A stretch of DNA of 64,000 nucleotides from Molanna angustata (GCA_963576475.1 OY754975.1:19103260-19167259), one strand, 5' to 3'; shown: positions 45,201 through 54,699, counted from the stretch's first letter. The notes: a model not told the origin generated them from the letters alone. A program made the numbers and translations.

Positions 45201-46351
45201 AACCAACGAAGCAAAAAGACACAAATTTGCGCTCTGCACAACCGGAAGCTCGTTCAAGATGTTTTGGCGAAAATTATAATATAAATTTATAACAGTAAAA
45301 CATCCAGAGGAAGGTCAAAGAATGCTTGGATAGTGCAAAGGCACAGCCTGATGCAGAGACGTAGCCTAGGTGACAATGTGCAGAACAGGAGAACATGTTA
45401 CTTGATGAGGAGAGCTGACTCCAACAGTATGCAGATAATGAGTTAGAATATAGTAAGGGAGAAGAATTGTCGGCCTTAGTGGCTCAGTTGGTTCGGTATC
45501 TGCTGATCCAAGGGTCCCGGGTTCAAATCCCGGTGGAGACACAGTTTTTAATTGTGTTTTCAGTCTGGATCTGTAAGACGATTGATATCGTAAGTCTCCA
45601 GAATGTGGCAACTTGTTATTGGGTGTGTGTTAAATAATTATTTGACATAGTACCTGTTAGTTGCCAGAGAAGCTACATAAAATAAAATAATCACAACAAT
45701 GATAAAAGGAAAATGGGTACGATATATAATGATGCCACAAAAAGTATTCTGCAAGTTACCAACGATGGATCTTTGTTGTAATTATTTTGAATCTGAGGTA
45801 CCTATTGTGTTTATATGTAATTTCATGTGATTCCGATATTGATCACTAGAAAAATATTAATAAAGTATAGTTTTCATACAATTTTCTAGCCTCATCTATT
45901 TTAACAAATCATACACATATAAATTTGATTTTAAAAAATGGAGCATTGCAGATGCAATTTATATGTAAAATTCTAAAATACATACCTTAAGCCTGCTTAG
46001 TGTATGTCCTAAATGAATATTTGGACAATTTAAGAGAACTGACAGAAGTGCATGTGTTGCACAACTATTAGGAACCATCTGCTGGGCGAAAAAAATATTA
46101 TTGATGGCTTCCTCATCTTTCACAAAACTTTCGATTTGATCGACGACTTTCCGTCTGGAACGACGTTCCTCGATCCAACGGAATAAAAAAATAAATCCGT
46201 AAACTGGGCCTTCTAAGGGTTTGTGTAAATCATATATCTCTTCCACTTGCACGGCCTTTACGCCAAAATCTTCGAGTAGTAATGTGAAAAGTCCGGGATC
46301 GCTTTCGAGTTCGAGCCATCCTTCTGTTAAATTATTTAACTCAACTGGCAT
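33249..46351 (-). CDS. calypso: Calypso/BAP1 ubiquitin C-terminal hydrolase, seven exons
   Basis: Nuclear deubiquitinase of the PR-DUB complex; with ASX it removes ubiquitin from histone H2A. Exons (minus): 46351-45986, 43068-42924, 41246-41063, 39079-38748, 37126-37011, 35585-35385, 33452-33249. All GT/AG junctions keep phase; total 515 residues. UCH domain: [20 protein letters not shown], Gln91/Cys97 ([14 protein letters not shown]), His175 (AFHFVSF) and Asp190 ([10 protein letters not shown]), so the catalytic set is complete. Exon 4 has a coiled-coil-like and acidic linker. Exons 6-7 form the C-terminal ULD ([30 protein letters not shown]), ending in a Gly5/Pro/His stretch and basic tail. 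The family's C-terminal extension recruits nucleosomes. Introns are full of TEs; exon 3's donor is amplified. Confidence 0.96.
34006..34600 (-). pseudogene. TE-associated protein fragment in Calypso intron 6
   Basis: Minus strand: [33 protein letters not shown], a stop/frame change, then [20 protein letters not shown] and [20 protein letters not shown]. This matches my memory of an uncharacterised protein family repeated in many invertebrate genomes (LITQ-ELNDLVRDL ... K-ELL-SRL--WNLL ... LLHNGN). It is not part of Calypso: it lacks splice continuity and has stops. Confidence 0.5.
34660..35384. other. Calypso intron 6, remaining part
   Basis: No further coding sequence recognised between the TE fragment and exon 6; AT-rich. 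Confidence 0.4.
35645..35890. repeat. 40-bp tandem duplication and TE fragment in Calypso intron 5
   Basis: A 40-bp unit (TAATAAGAGTGTTGGTGTTGC as its start, written to 21 only for clarity of phase: TAATAAGAGTGTTGGTGTTG) is present twice, at 35645-35684 and 35685-35724. It is followed by TTAGCTTTTATCCCAATAAA, GATGGGGTCAGCTC and TCATTCTCAGAC, typical of an old insect RTE/SINE fragment. Confidence 0.6.
35891..37010. other. Calypso intron 5, no gene recognised
   Basis: AT-rich, with one GC-richer patch around 36510-36570. No exon-like segment with Calypso phase was found. Confidence 0.4.
37415..38450 (+). pseudogene. LINE RT C-terminal half in Calypso intron 4
   Basis: Starts at the [20 protein letters not shown] block. 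The catalytic box reads YVGDST where Y-A-D-D-S-T is usual, so one Asp is gone. The thumb continues: [40 protein letters not shown] and [18 protein letters not shown] frameshift near 38230 leads to [20 protein letters not shown] and a stop at 38445. It lies antisense to Calypso and is 5' truncated. Confidence 0.87.
39200..39600 (-). pseudogene. RTE-like LINE fragment in Calypso intron 3
   Basis: The minus strand shows [20 protein letters not shown], then [13 protein letters not shown] and KRQQWMDEG, recalling the M-Y-D-S-C-V-x-P-x-M-T-Y-G and W-M ... tails of insect RTE elements. Heavily decayed. Confidence 0.5.
40043..40320. repeat. SINE-like repeat, copy C with 94-bp palindrome
   Basis: Arms 40043-40136 and 40149-40242 are near-exact reverse complements around 12 bp. 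40152-40310 is the 3' part of the repeat in plus orientation. The left arm is a fold-back copy of its 5' portion. Confidence 0.85.
40341..40385. repeat. 17-bp-arm hairpin
   Basis: AGTGATCTAGACGATAC at 40341-40357 pairs exactly with 40369-40385 around 11 bp. T-rich/A-rich flanks extend the pairing. Confidence 0.9.
40465..41130. repeat. Tandem amplification of Calypso exon 3 end and 5' splice site
   Basis: Seven long units start at 40465, 40533, 40638, 40743, 40848, 40953 and 41058. Five short units start at 40601, 40706, 40811, 40916 and 41021. Long units (about 68 bp) contain, on minus, the codons for [18 protein letters not shown] and the donor AG/GTTACT. Short units (37 bp) hold only the end and the donor. 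From 40638 the pair repeats with a 105-bp period. The copy at 41058 is the one continuous with exon 3. Confidence 0.95.
42077..42310 (+). repeat. tRNA-derived SINE, copy 1 (Calypso intron 2)
   Basis: Pol III boxes GTGGCTCAGTTGG (A) and GGGTTCGATTCCC (B), a body with TTAATTGTGTTTTCAGTCTG and GTAAGTCTCCAG, and a tail AATAAATAAATAAA. The full copy matches 45468-45690 closely. Confidence 0.88.
42311..42923. other. Calypso intron 2, remaining part
   Basis: AT-rich, no gene. A short direct repeat (TATATCATATTGCTTAATGAAAT) occurs twice around 42762-42806. Confidence 0.45.
43193..43250 (+). repeat. tRNA-derived SINE head, truncated
   Basis: TGCCTTCGTGGCTCAGTTGG through AAAGGTCCCGGGTTTAG: the head of the SINE family at 42077 and 45468, broken inside the B box. 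Confidence 0.8.
43345..43770 (-). repeat. SINE-like repeat, copy A, with 14-bp duplication
   Basis: GAATACAATCATAT flanks it at 43331-43344 and 43771-43784, indicating target-primed insertion. On minus it ends in GCATATGCAATAATAAA, an A-rich tail. The internal open frame ([20 protein letters not shown]) is not a recognised protein. Other copies: 32361-32820 and 40043-40320. Confidence 0.8.
44185..44660 (+). pseudogene. RTE-like LINE fragment with inverted repeat (Calypso intron 1)
   Basis: [20 protein letters not shown] and RTRYNHEMY match the R-x-L-R-x-I-[YF]-G block of RTE LINEs. Later frames show PRLRYMDCV and [13 protein letters not shown]. 44513-44640 forms an imperfect palindrome (TAGCTCAAGAAAAGA arms at 44529 and 44610). 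Decayed. Confidence 0.7.
44725..44970. repeat. 82-bp tandem repeat, three copies
   Basis: Units start at AATAGAAGCAAGAATTACAC (44725, 44807, 44889). Reverse strand carries GGGTTTGATTCCCTGC, a B-box-like phrase, so the unit probably derives from a SINE head. Confidence 0.9.
45468..45690 (+). repeat. tRNA-derived SINE, copy 2 (Calypso intron 1)
   Basis: Same family as 42077-42310: A box GTGGCTCAGTTGG, B box GGGTTCAAATCCC, body with GTAAGTCTCCAGAATGTGGC and an AAAATAAAATAA tail. Confidence 0.88.
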
Positions 46352-46553
46352 TTTAACAGAATAATCAAAACTTCGGGGTATCCGTAAAGTATTATATACT
46401 CTTTGGACGGTACAATAATTGAAAACAAAAAACATCCAAATTTGACAACATGCTAACCATAGAATGCTAACGCACAGATAATATAGAAAATTTTCTTTTC
46501 TATGATATAGACATGGATGTATATAAGGCATTGAGCTATACACATTGCACAGA

Positions 46554-48315
46554 CCCCCCCGACAAAACCATCTTCAACCGACTCAATAAATCGGTCAAGA
46601 CAGCCCTCCAAACCCTCAGAAACGAGAACTGGCAAACATTCCTCTCCCAACTTGACGACAACCCCGAGCAAAAGTGGAAAATCGTCAAAAGCCTCCGAAA
46701 ACCCTCCACCAGCATTACCGCTCTCTCGGGTGGCCCTACTGGTAAAGCCTACTCCGCTCAAGACCGTGCCGAGCTCTTCGCCGACACCCTCGAGCAAACT
46801 TTCACCCCCTTCACTGACCGTGACAACACCCAACATGTCACCATGGTAAATTCCACAGTTTCAAATTACCTCTCCGAACCCCTACCCCCACAAGAACAAC
46901 AAATCCCCTTCACTACCCCCACTGAAATAAGAAAAGTGGTGAAATCCTTAAAAAACAAGAAAGCCGCTGGCCCAGACGCAATCAACAATCGCACCATAAA
47001 AGCCCTTCCCCGTAAGGGTATCTGCACCCTCACGGCCATCTTCAATGCCTCTCTGAGGCTCCAGTACTTCCCAACAGAATTCAAAAAAGCAGACATCATC
47101 ATGATCCCCAAACCCGGCAAACCCCCTTCAAACCCTTCTAATTACCGCCCCATCAGCCTGCTGTCGTCTTTAGGAAAGATCTTCGAAAAACTCATACTCT
47201 CCCGGCTCGATACACAATACAAAACACTCAATTTAATACCAGACACTCAACACGGTTTCAGGCAATCCCACTCTACCACTCACCAACTTCTAAGAGTCGT
47301 CGAACAAATCACAGAAGCCTTCAACAAAAATCAAGTCACCGCAGATCTCTCCCTCGACGTCGCCAAAGCTTTCGACTCTGTATGGCACGAGGGTCTTCTT
47401 TTCAAACTAATCCAAGCTGGCCTCTCACGCCCCATGACTCACCTATTAAAATCATTCCTTTCTGACCGCACATTCAGAGTCAGAGTGTGTGGAACATACT
47501 CCACGGTACGCCCCATAAAATCGGGAGTTCCCCAAGGTTCGACACTCTCCCCGCCTCTATACAACGGATTCACCTCCGACATCCCCATCCCTGACAACAG
47601 ACTGGTCATGACTGCACAATACGCCGACGATCAAGCAATCCTGTCAACTTCCTTCAAACCGAAATTCGCCTCAATACGAGCCCAATCATACATCCTAACA
47701 CTTGAAAAGTATCTCACAGACTGGCGCATTCAAGTGAACCCCACAAAAAGTATTTCCGTCTTGTTCACCAAAAAAATATCCCCCCTCCCCCCCCCCCCTC
47801 TCTGCCTCTTTGGCACCCAAATTCCATGGTCAGACCACCTTAAATATCTCGGACTCACACTGGACAAATCCCTTACGTGGAAACCCCACATCTCTGACAT
47901 ACGGAAAAAAGCCATCGGCTCGCTCGCTGCTCTCTACCCGCTCCTCTGCAGAAACAGCAAGCTATCCGTAGACAACAAATTACACATATACAAAGCTGTT
48001 ATCAGGCCGTCCCTCACGTACGCAGCTCCCATCTGGGGAACAGCTGCCGCATCACACATATACAAATTGCAAGTAGTGCAGAACAAGGCGATACGCATCA
48101 TTTTAGACGCTCCCTGGTTCGTGCGCAACGCGCAATTACTCAAAGAGACTGACCTCCCCCTCATATCAGACTTCATCAGACAACTAGCCGAAACCTTCTA
48201 CTCGGGACTTCCATCACACCCGAATTCGTCAATCAGCTGCCTCTCAGCATATGACCCAAATACGATCTTTAAACACAAAAGACCAAAATTGATCTTAGCC
48301 CGCCCACCTTCTTAA
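46554..48315 (+). pseudogene. LINE RT, long open frame, 5' truncated
   Basis: Open from the insertion point to a stop at 48315 (about 586 codons of element origin; the ATG upstream at 46513 belongs to flanking DNA). Linker ([20 protein letters not shown]), then AAGPDAINNRTIKALP, SNYRPISLLSSLGKIFEKLI, QHGFRQSHSTTHQLL, LDVAKAFDSVWHEGL, GVPQGSTLSPPLYNGF, QYADDQAIL with both Asp, and YLGLTLDKSLTWKPHI. No endonuclease, so it is not autonomous, but the RT frame is undamaged, which suggests a recent insertion. C-rich codon use contrasts with the AT-rich surroundings. Confidence 0.9.
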
Positions 48316-48423
48316 TCTCAGCCTCAATCGTGCTACAAAACTAAAACAACACATTCATTAACATTTCATAACACATACGAAGGATTAAGAGGTCCAACAC
48401 GAGGACCTGGAGATCCGAAAACA

Positions 48424-48459
48424 AACTCACTCTACACTGACATCAGTGTAGAGTGAGTT
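48424..48459. repeat. 16-bp-arm hairpin at LINE 3' end
   Basis: AACTCACTCTACACTG and its exact reverse complement around ACAT, 18 bp before the right target-site duplication. May be the 3' RNA structure recognised by this LINE's RT, or a fold-back artefact. Confidence 0.9.
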
Positions 48460-48488
48460 AGTGTGTTCTATGACTGACATTGCACAGA

Positions 48489-49640
48489 TAATATGGGATG
48501 TGTCACTCAATACATAGAAGCTGTAACCGGATAATCAAAAGGTTTCTCGCATCTCCGCTATAGGGGCAATGAATACGCGACCGGTCCACGGCAAATTTAA
48601 ATTTCCATTTTAAATGTTAAAAGGAATGGATTCAAGGATAACTTAAATAAAAAATAACCATTTTTCAATCATTATTTATTAAAAAAAACACATATGATGG
48701 ATTTTATTTGCAATATTTCAAAAATCATGCCAAATAATTCATAAAATACATTGTTCTAAATAAAATGTGCATTGTAGATTATTAGGTTTTTTAAATTTAT
48801 TTTCCACAAAGAAAGATTTAGTACTGATTTTCGGAAAACTATATAACTTCACTTCGCCGTATAAGCTTGAAAATTTATTCAAAACACAACAAAACTTGTC
48901 AGCCATCTTGCGAAGATAATTGAAAAACACAAAAAGCTGGCAATAGATTATCACCATCACATGGCGTGATAGTGTGTATGTAGATGAACACCGAAAACAA
49001 CAAGAATTTTACAAAATCACACGTGTTATATTTATTATTATCAGTGCCCCGTTCCACCATCGTACTTTTCAACTTTGCGCTTTGCACTTTGCTATTCGTC
49101 GGCTTGTTTTCGTTCCACCATTCCACCATTCATTTTCAGTTATTTCAGTAAATAAATTCATCTCAATGTTTTTAGCAAACGCGACATATGCTAAAAATAA
49201 GAAATAACAATTATATTAATAAATTAAGTAGTTAAAAAGTATTCGCTCATGAAAAATTTAAAATATACCTGAAAGATTAACAAATCGATGTTTTTTTTTT
49301 TTACTTATGGCAAAATTTTCTGATTTCTAAACAGAGACATCTCTTAAACCGTACAAAAGCTTTCTGATATTATAATACACACATACATACACACACACAT
49401 ACCATCACCACAGAATTGGACCAATTTCAATGTATGGTGGCTGGTAGGCCCTGACTAGACGCTACTCACAGACATAGGTTGACAATTGACAATGCGGCGG
49501 GAATAGTTTGGCGCGCATGCGCATTGGTATTCATTTTAGCCTAGCTAGCTTCTCGTAAGAATAGTGGTACCGTTGAAGTAAACTACGCTGACTCAAATTA
49601 AACCATAGATTTTCATAATATACATAGGTTTTCATATAAT
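48489..49640. other. Intergenic region upstream of Calypso, no gene
   Basis: AT-rich; a CA-rich microsatellite at 49376-49402. It may contain the original Calypso promoter, now separated from the gene by the LINE. No core promoter motif stands out. Confidence 0.4.
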
Positions 49641-49800
49641 ATACTATGTCGTAGTTAGCAAATTTTGTATGAATCGAATGTGAGACTTTTTTCCGCGGGA
49701 CTTTTGACGTTTGGTTGGCAGAAAACATTGTTTTTGTATAGAGAATAACGACTTATATGAATAGTTTTCGGATTTATTTGTCGAAAAAAACTAGTTTGTA
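49640..49800 (+). repeat. Short dispersed repeat, copy 1
   Basis: TTTGTATGAATCGAATGTGAG, then TTTTGACGTTTGGTTGGCAG and AATAACGACTTATATGAA ... TTTTCGGATTTATTTGTC. Related copies at 52980-53115 and 53260-53395 and an inverted piece at 53180-53235. No coding potential; probably a MITE. Confidence 0.75.
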
Positions 49801-50027
49801 CATCAAAGTTATAAAAAACAGTTATCTAGGAAGTTTTCAAAACTATTAGGCTAAAATAATAGGCGGTTTACAGTGTAATTATTGATATATTAACATTTTA
49901 GTAATGCCTAGTGATACCAGCCGGTCAGTCGTCACGAGTGACGTGAGCGAGAGAAATCCGACGCCCCTATGACGTGCGGGTATTTTCGGGTACCTACCCA
50001 AAATACCGCGGGAACCAGCAGGCTAAG

Positions 50028-50973
50028 TCTGTAAGTAGATCTCGACCGATAAATGTCGAGATTAACTGTCAAAATATCGACTAATCGATATTTTGACAGT
50101 TTTGGTAGTCACTAAGCAGATAATGCGTGGAATCGTTCTCGCCCACTTATTTGACGGCGAGATTGGGTCGACATCGAGTCGAGAGACAAGATCTAACGCC
50201 GCCATGTTGAATTAAATGTCATTTTTTACGCGAACAATGCCGAATTTCATATTTATTTTGAGAATAATAATAAACGGGTTACACGACGCCGTTTAAGAGA
50301 TTCTTCAAACCCTTTAAATATTCCGCGTAATTCATTTATTGCTAATTACCGCATAACAAAAGTTTTATATGGTTATATATTTAATGGAAATATGCGTCCG
50401 TACTTAGATTATAACATTATAATTCTATGATGATTCTATGCGTCCGTAAATGTTTTCCGTAGGTATAGATTTGAAATAATTTTTGATTTTGAGAAAGTAT
50501 TCTTGTAAGCTATTTTATCACATATGTATTTTAACACTTTACAAAAGAAAATTCGGCGTAGTTTTTAGTAAAAAAATAACACGCTGCTGTCATCGACTTG
50601 ATAAATTGATCGAAATATAATTAAAAATAATTTTTAAAATTACACTCAAAACATCCAATAAACACAAAAGAAGTTAATTTAATCGTATTATAACTTGCTT
50701 TCATGCTTAAAAATATGACCATATTATATTTATTTAACAAATTTATGTAAACAAATTTGACATTTATTCAAATCATGGGGAAAATATTGTGTATTGCCAT
50801 AAATGATAATTCAAAAATGTACCGCAAGCCAGTCTAACGGCGACAAATACTCATAAGTGCATTTACGAACTCGACAGCGCTTAGTGACTACGAATTGTCG
50901 TCACTGGCGTAAACATGACGAGAAGAGCGGCGATACGTTGTCGGATCTCGACTTTTTTACTGACTTAGCCTGC
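50028..50973. mobile_element. Candidate non-autonomous TIR element, 946 bp
   Basis: GCAGGCTAAGTC at 50028-50039 is inverted at 50962-50973. GTAGTCACTAAGC at 50105-50117 is inverted at 50879-50891. Spacing between the two blocks is similar on both sides (65 and 70 bp). No transposase, and no clear target-site duplication. Confidence 0.6.
50064..50101. repeat. 17-bp-arm palindrome inside the TIR element
   Basis: AACTGTCAAAATATCGA and its exact reverse complement around CTAA. It interrupts the left terminal repeat of the 50028-50973 element and could account for part of the arm mismatch. Confidence 0.9.
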
Positions 50974-51159
50974 AGCATTAATTTTTGGGGGAATAATAAT
51001 TTTATTTTTTTATTGCTTGGGATAATTTTTTTATGAAATGGCAACATTTAGTTTTTGTCAAGCAGATATAAGAAACGAAAGAAAAAAGGCGCGCTGAGTT
51101 TTGCCGCGTGTGGGAAAATTCGATTTTTAAAAAGAGGAACGATTCTTTTTAGCTTCAAT

Positions 51160-51850
51160 TTTATTTTTTTCTAAAAGGGAAAAATTTAAAAAGTCTGGCC
51201 GTGCCGCCAGCAGTCGATTTTAATAGATAACTTCTCGTCGCAAGTCCGGTGCCCCAGGGCCGGCAATAATTTTTATTGTTTTTTTTTTCTACCCTACGAA
51301 AAGAAGAAGACTCTAACTTGAGCCAAGCCTGGTGCAGCTGGCTGGGTTTAATTCTGAGACTGTTACCTTGGCTGAACCGTAGAGGCCTTTGCGCGTTTCG
51401 GCGAGTCGCCTGCCAGGGTTTCGTCCGACGGATTCCCTCGCTCGGGTTGTGCCACCTAGGTGTTCCCATCGGCTCTAAGCCAACTATAAGTTTTCTTCTT
51501 TTCATACGTTGGGCTGGACATGGACCTTCCCAGTGGCTGAGGACGTCCACCGACCCGTAGTGTCAACGCAGACTACGCCAGGTGGGCTGTCGATCCACCA
51601 TCATCGACAGGGGTCCAGGCTGGGAGACCACGTCCTCACGGTGAGTGGCCTTTAATATTCTCTTACCTTGGTCCAGTTAGTATTAACATTTTATTCGAGG
51701 GGAGTGACACCTTGAGACGACGTTTCACGTCGTCCCTAGCTCCACCTTAACTGAACACGTCTGCGCTGAGTGCTGTTCGGAGCTGGTCAGCGGCCTTGCC
51801 CTCTGAGTCTCCGGACAGCGTGAAGCGAAGGAGTGTCACTAGGATCATTA
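51160..51850 (+). ncRNA. GC-rich island with two foldable RNA domains, unidentified
   Basis: Base composition jumps against AT-rich flanks. Domain 1: GAGGACGT 51539-51546 pairs with 51630-51637 and encloses 51557-51561/51572-51576 and TGTCGAT 51588-51594/51603-51609. Domain 2: AGTGACAC 51703-51710 pairs with 51833-51840 and encloses GACGACGT 51716-51723/51727-51734 and GCTGTTCGGAG 51772-51782/51809-51819 (one G-U). Between the domains lies CACG/GTGAGT, a good splice donor on plus. Open frames on both strands (51276-51560 +, 51161-51550 -) match nothing I know. It could be a structured RNA, an untranslated first exon, or a TE 5' region. The strand is an assumption. Confidence 0.35.
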
Positions 51851-52975
51851 AGAATTTCAGTGATTTTGTATTCAATAATCTCAATTACGGTTTGTTATAT
51901 TTTAATTTAGCATTACCAATATTTTCTTTATTAACTTAATAATAGTATAAGTAGCGTAATATTACGAAAACACATCGAGTAGCTACGCAAAAATCAGATA
52001 AAGGATTAAGCGATTTGTATGTCACAGATTTTTCCTTTGGCAGCCCCTTCCTGCATTCCTTTCTAAATAATTTTTAGTTTTTAACCGTTTTACATATCTC
52101 ATTTGTCAATAGAAACATTCTAAGTGATTTAATTTATTTAGATTGAATTTTTAACAGTGAGTGAATAGGTATATGCTTTGTAGTAATTATAAAATCTGCC
52201 ATTATAGGTATGTGGTGCTTCCTTTTATAAGGTATTGCACACCCGTCGCTGGCTACCATTTGTGATGGTATGTATGTACTTATTTAAATATTGAGCTCTG
52301 AAACGAAACAACTGTTGTTTCTTGACATCCCAAGAAACAACAGTTAAATCCTAGTTAATCAGTTTAATTATGAATTAATATTAAAATTATTTCATCTTAA
52401 CTTAACCTATTTCTGTTTTATTTCATATTTTTCAATTTCAAAATACCAAAATGATTACCTGTGCATTTGTATATTATCTCCGTTATTGTGTCGATAAGTA
52501 CATCCATATCCAGAACATGAAACGGGCACTTTAAATAAAAGACAATATCACGCACCAAAATAAACTATTACTATGAATATCGATCGTAAATAATCAAAAA
52601 TATCGCTAATAAAAAAATATCGTATATAACTTTATTTATTAAACTTTAAAAGTTTCAAAGTTTGCTTTCACACAATAAAGAAACTTCACACATTTTACAA
52701 AAAGTGATATAATTTATAAATTAACACAAAAAAAAACAAACAAATTAATGAAAACAATAAATAATATCCTTTATTTGATAAATATGTCCACTTTTACTAA
52801 ATAAAAATCACCAATTCGAAATATTATTGAAAAAAAACGGAAAAGTTATGGAAAAATGTATGAAAAACCACAATTTATTGCCAGCCAAGAAATAAAGCGC
52901 GCGAAAATTTTAAACTCACTTTAATTATCAGGTACGCCGTCTAGGTATATACTATGATAATATATAACATAGGTT
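51851..52975. other. AT-rich intergenic region, no gene
   Basis: Nothing recognisable. A small inverted repeat (AACTGTTGTTTCTTG / CAAGAAACAACAGTT) at 52309-52346 forms a hairpin. Confidence 0.45.
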
Positions 52976-52979
52976 TTCA

Positions 52980-53395
52980 TATAATACACTAGATATGAAT
53001 CGAATGTGAGTCATTTTTCAGGGGGGATTTTTGACGTTTTGGTTCCAGACCACATCGTTTTACTATAGAAAATAACGACCAATGTGAATTGTTTTCGGAT
53101 TTATTTGTCTAAAAAACATTTTAATTATTAATAATTTAGAGAACATTTATCTAGGATGTGTTGAAATGTAAGGAAAACTGAAATATGTTGCCAACCAAAA
53201 CGTCAAACGCTTGATATTCTATGACTCACTTTTTGCACAGAGTACTACTCTTTGGTTTCAGTTGACAAATTTTGTATGAATCGAAGTGAGGCATTTTTCC
53301 GGTGGATTTTTGACGTATTGGAGGGCAGACCACATCGTTTTTCTATAAAAAATAACGACGAATATGAATTGTTTTCCGATATATTTGTCGTCAAT
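52980..53395. repeat. Short dispersed repeat, copies 2 and 3
   Basis: Direct copies at 52980-53115 and 53260-53395 of the 49640 repeat (ATGAATCGAA.GTGAG, TTTTTGACGT, AGACCACATCGTTTT, AATAACGAC). An inverted piece lies between them (53180-53235, CCAACCAAAACGTCAAACGC). Lies 1.3-1.7 kb upstream of Uba1. Confidence 0.75.
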
Positions 53396-53553
53396 GTGGA
53401 GAGCTCCGTATTATTATTACATTTTATATTTCTATGAACATGAGCTGGGGGATCGAAAGACCCCACTTCGGACCATGCGAAATTTTTCGATACTTCGGGT
53501 GAGAAAGGTTAAAAATCATTCATTACCTCAACAGTGTGTTCCAGCCATACCTA

Positions 53554-53588
53554 GGTCCTAAGAGGCTTTAATATAGCCTCTTAGGACC
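53554..53588. repeat. 14-bp-arm hairpin
   Basis: GGTCCTAAGAGGCT and its exact reverse complement around TTAATAT. Isolated, function unknown. Confidence 0.9.
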
Positions 53589-53599
53589 AGATATTATCT

Positions 53600-54540
53600 G
53601 TGATCATTTTTACAATTTCCCTTTTGAATTATATATTTTCAGGTACAGTAAAAAAATGTATGTATGATCATTAAATTGATCATTTTAGTTTTTACATATT
53701 CTGTAGATTCAATACAATAACATTTCAATAAAAACTCTTGAAATGGGTGACCTTTGATTGGAAATGATACAATGATTATTTAATATTTAATTAATTTTGT
53801 ACAGATATATTATCTAACGTGTCGGTTGTCGATTTTTTGGACACACTTTAAAATAATTGTGACGCGGCCGGTGGTGTTCACACAATGGCCAATTGTTCAC
53901 TTTTTTGGTTGCGCATTTTCGTTTCGTTTTTCGTACGAAAAAACTTTCGTCCGAGTCCGTGATTTGGGGCAAATAAATAAATTGAATACAAATAAATTAA
54001 AAATAACGATACCGATTAAATGAATTCTTATACAAAGTCTGATGCGCTGCGTCGAAAAATGACCCATAAAATTAGTAAAATCTTGCCATTTTAAAACGTT
54101 TACTTAGCAAAAGTAATAATAGACATTAAACTTGTCTCTTTCAAATTTTCTGTACTGGGTATTTATTTTTCATTGAAATGTATTTGCATCAATGATTTTT
54201 TTGTTTCCCTACATTAGCTTTGATTGAATTCATCGCAAAAGGAATGATTCATTTTCTAAAAACACGCATTGCTCATTATTTTCGCGTTGAACACAACATT
54301 ATTTTTAGATTTGAACAAAGTTAACTAAATTTTATTTTGACTGCTGCTTTTTGAAATCGAACAGCAGCGGTATTGGACGATTTCCATTTTTCATATTGAA
54401 TATTTAATCCATAGACAAATAATTAATGCAGACTGGTTCATTCATTGTTCATGTTGGAACAGTTATGAAATATTTTTCAGTGTAGCAATGATGACATTCA
54501 TTAAAATTTTTGCAAAATATATATGGCTGTGATTCTTTTT
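53600..54540. other. Upstream region of Uba1, no gene
   Basis: AT-rich, no coding sequence recognised. Confidence 0.45.
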
Positions 54541-54699
54541 TGATCGGTCGTTGTTTCTGTAGCGTAGTCGTATCGAGGAGAACGGACATTCGTTTTCGTC
54601 AAGGGCGGATGTTTTATTACGGGTATCGGTAGTTCAATAAAAACGATTGAATCACGTTCGGAACCGAAATCTGCAAAAACTTGCGAGCCTTTGTGCCCG
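54505..54699 (+). promoter_or_regulatory. Uba1 promoter and 5' UTR region
   Basis: The sequence turns from AT-rich to mixed with several CG dinucleotides from about 54545, and leads without a good intervening ATG context to the start codon. AAAATATATATGG at 54513-54525 is a possible TATA-like element. The start site is not defined. Confidence 0.4.

Larger units (their letters stand above)
46554..48477 (+). mobile_element. Jockey-like LINE just upstream of Calypso
   Basis: CATTGCACAGA lies at 46543-46553 and 48478-48488, an 11-bp duplication. 5' truncated in the linker. No poly(A): the 3' end is a sequence with a perfect 16-bp-arm hairpin. It lies head-to-head with Calypso, 203 bp from its ATG. 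Confidence 0.9.

Noticed and set aside
46453..46836. Minus-strand Gly/Val-rich ORF over the LINE
   Set aside because: Antisense shadow of the open LINE RT frame.
51161..51560. Coding ORFs on both strands of the GC-rich island
   Set aside because: Neither resembles a known protein. GC-rich sequence without stops gives such frames by chance, and the inverted-repeat structure explains the region better.
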